This document shows, piece after piece, positions 61,396 to 61,602 of a stretch of 61,602 nt of DNA. The stretch lies in contig NZ_JAJDNQ010000044.1 in NCBI RefSeq assembly GCF_022340605.1, positions 1-61,602 of the forward strand, given 5' to 3'. Position numbers and translations under genes: made by a program. The stretch comes from Thiohalocapsa sp. GTDB taxonomy: Bacteria > Pseudomonadota > Gammaproteobacteria > Chromatiales > Chromatiaceae. Each line of letters begins with the position of its first letter. Positions within the stretch are counted from its first letter, which is position 1. The notes under the pieces were generated by a model that saw only the letters and a list, made by a program, of their open reading frames with translations, had not been told where the DNA came from and ran no database searches.

Positions 61396-61602
61396 TCAGT
61401 CCATTACCGCTTCGCGATTGAGGCGGATCAGCGCCTTGAAGCGGTCGTTGTCGAGCTGGGTCAGCCAGGACTCGTCGTTGCCGACGATGGCGCCGGCCAG
61501 CGCCTTCTTCTCCTCGATCATGTCGTTGATGCGCTCCTCCAGGGTGCCCAGGGTGACGAACTTGTGCACGAAGACGTTCTTCTGCTGGCCGATGCGGAAG
61601 GC
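61396..61602 (-). CDS. SNF2-family helicase, C-terminal end (partial)
   Basis: The last 68 codons of an SNF2 helicase: RIGQQKNVFVHKFVTLGTLEERI (motif VI and the following helix) and MIEEKKALAGAIVGNDESWLTQL, ending LNREAVMD. The gene continues beyond the right edge of the window. It lies 11 bases upstream of the SWIM gene and is presumably co-transcribed. Confidence 0.93.
   Translation of the reverse strand, partial: AFRIGQQKNVFVHKFVTLGTLEERINDMIEEKKALAGAIVGNDESWLTQLDNDRFKALIRLNREAVMD

Overview
The window is GC-rich DNA with dense, mostly housekeeping gene content typical of Gammaproteobacteria. The order rlmN-pilW-hisS-yfgM-bamB-der, prlC, cytochrome c4, an Aas fusion, IscR and PA0069-type radical SAM genes fit this class. 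Chromatiales (purple sulfur bacteria and relatives) is my best guess, but nothing in the window proves it. No phage, CRISPR array, rRNA or complete insertion sequence is visible.

Layout. 1-2100: an NrtR-like Nudix regulator and nadA, with a promoter that carries an inverted repeat in its spacer. 2225-6826: a patatin lipoprotein, a small winged-helix regulator, two short-chain dehydrogenases and a decayed outer-membrane gene. 6823-11317: a DUF481 barrel and a giant MscS-type channel. 11350-14062: a VapC remnant, Uma2, a small P-loop ATPase, DUF805 and hemerythrin. 14193-20854: the aas-lipoprotein-zapE run, an RRM protein and a Trm112-like protein. 20903-24956 (minus strand): prmB, a tiny coupled ORF, hemN and an acyl-CoA ligase. 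25303-26300: nested repeats and a solitary iscR. 26690-31255 (minus strand): DUF1249, thioredoxin, a soluble RyR-domain protein, OsmC, a GGCT-like protein and DJ-1/PfpI. 31400-33158: a radical SAM gene and rlpA. 33456-36507: a dead RelBE-type toxin-antitoxin pair followed by two coupled GTPases. 36729-40441 (minus strand): a glycosyltransferase, a sulfotransferase and a DHH phosphoesterase. 40748-47638: the rlmN-to-der operon, which lacks the usual rodZ and ispG and is closed by a good terminator. 47966-53854: a receiver-degenerate response regulator, a polysaccharide deacetylase, two methyltransferases, a lytic transglycosylase and a zinc-ribbon protein. 54143-57507: cytochrome c4, SCO, gamma carbonic anhydrase and a CNP1-like protein. 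57723-61602: prlC, tRNA-Ser(CGA), an integrase tail, a SWIM protein and the end of an SNF2 helicase.

The most distinctive content lies between the genes. At least four families of short dispersed repeats are present: a long hairpin element built from CGACAA/CGACCA hexamers whose arms change together between copies; a BIME-like GTCGGGTTAGCG/CGCTAACCCGAC pair; a ~122-bp element with GTGGGAGCG ends; and a short GTCGGGCCGACGC hairpin. One BIME appears to be split by the 122-bp element, and another supplies the hisS stop codon. With three gene remnants (VapC, RelE, integrase) and a chimeric porin pseudogene, they indicate a genome reshaped by small repeats and decayed mobile or addiction genes.
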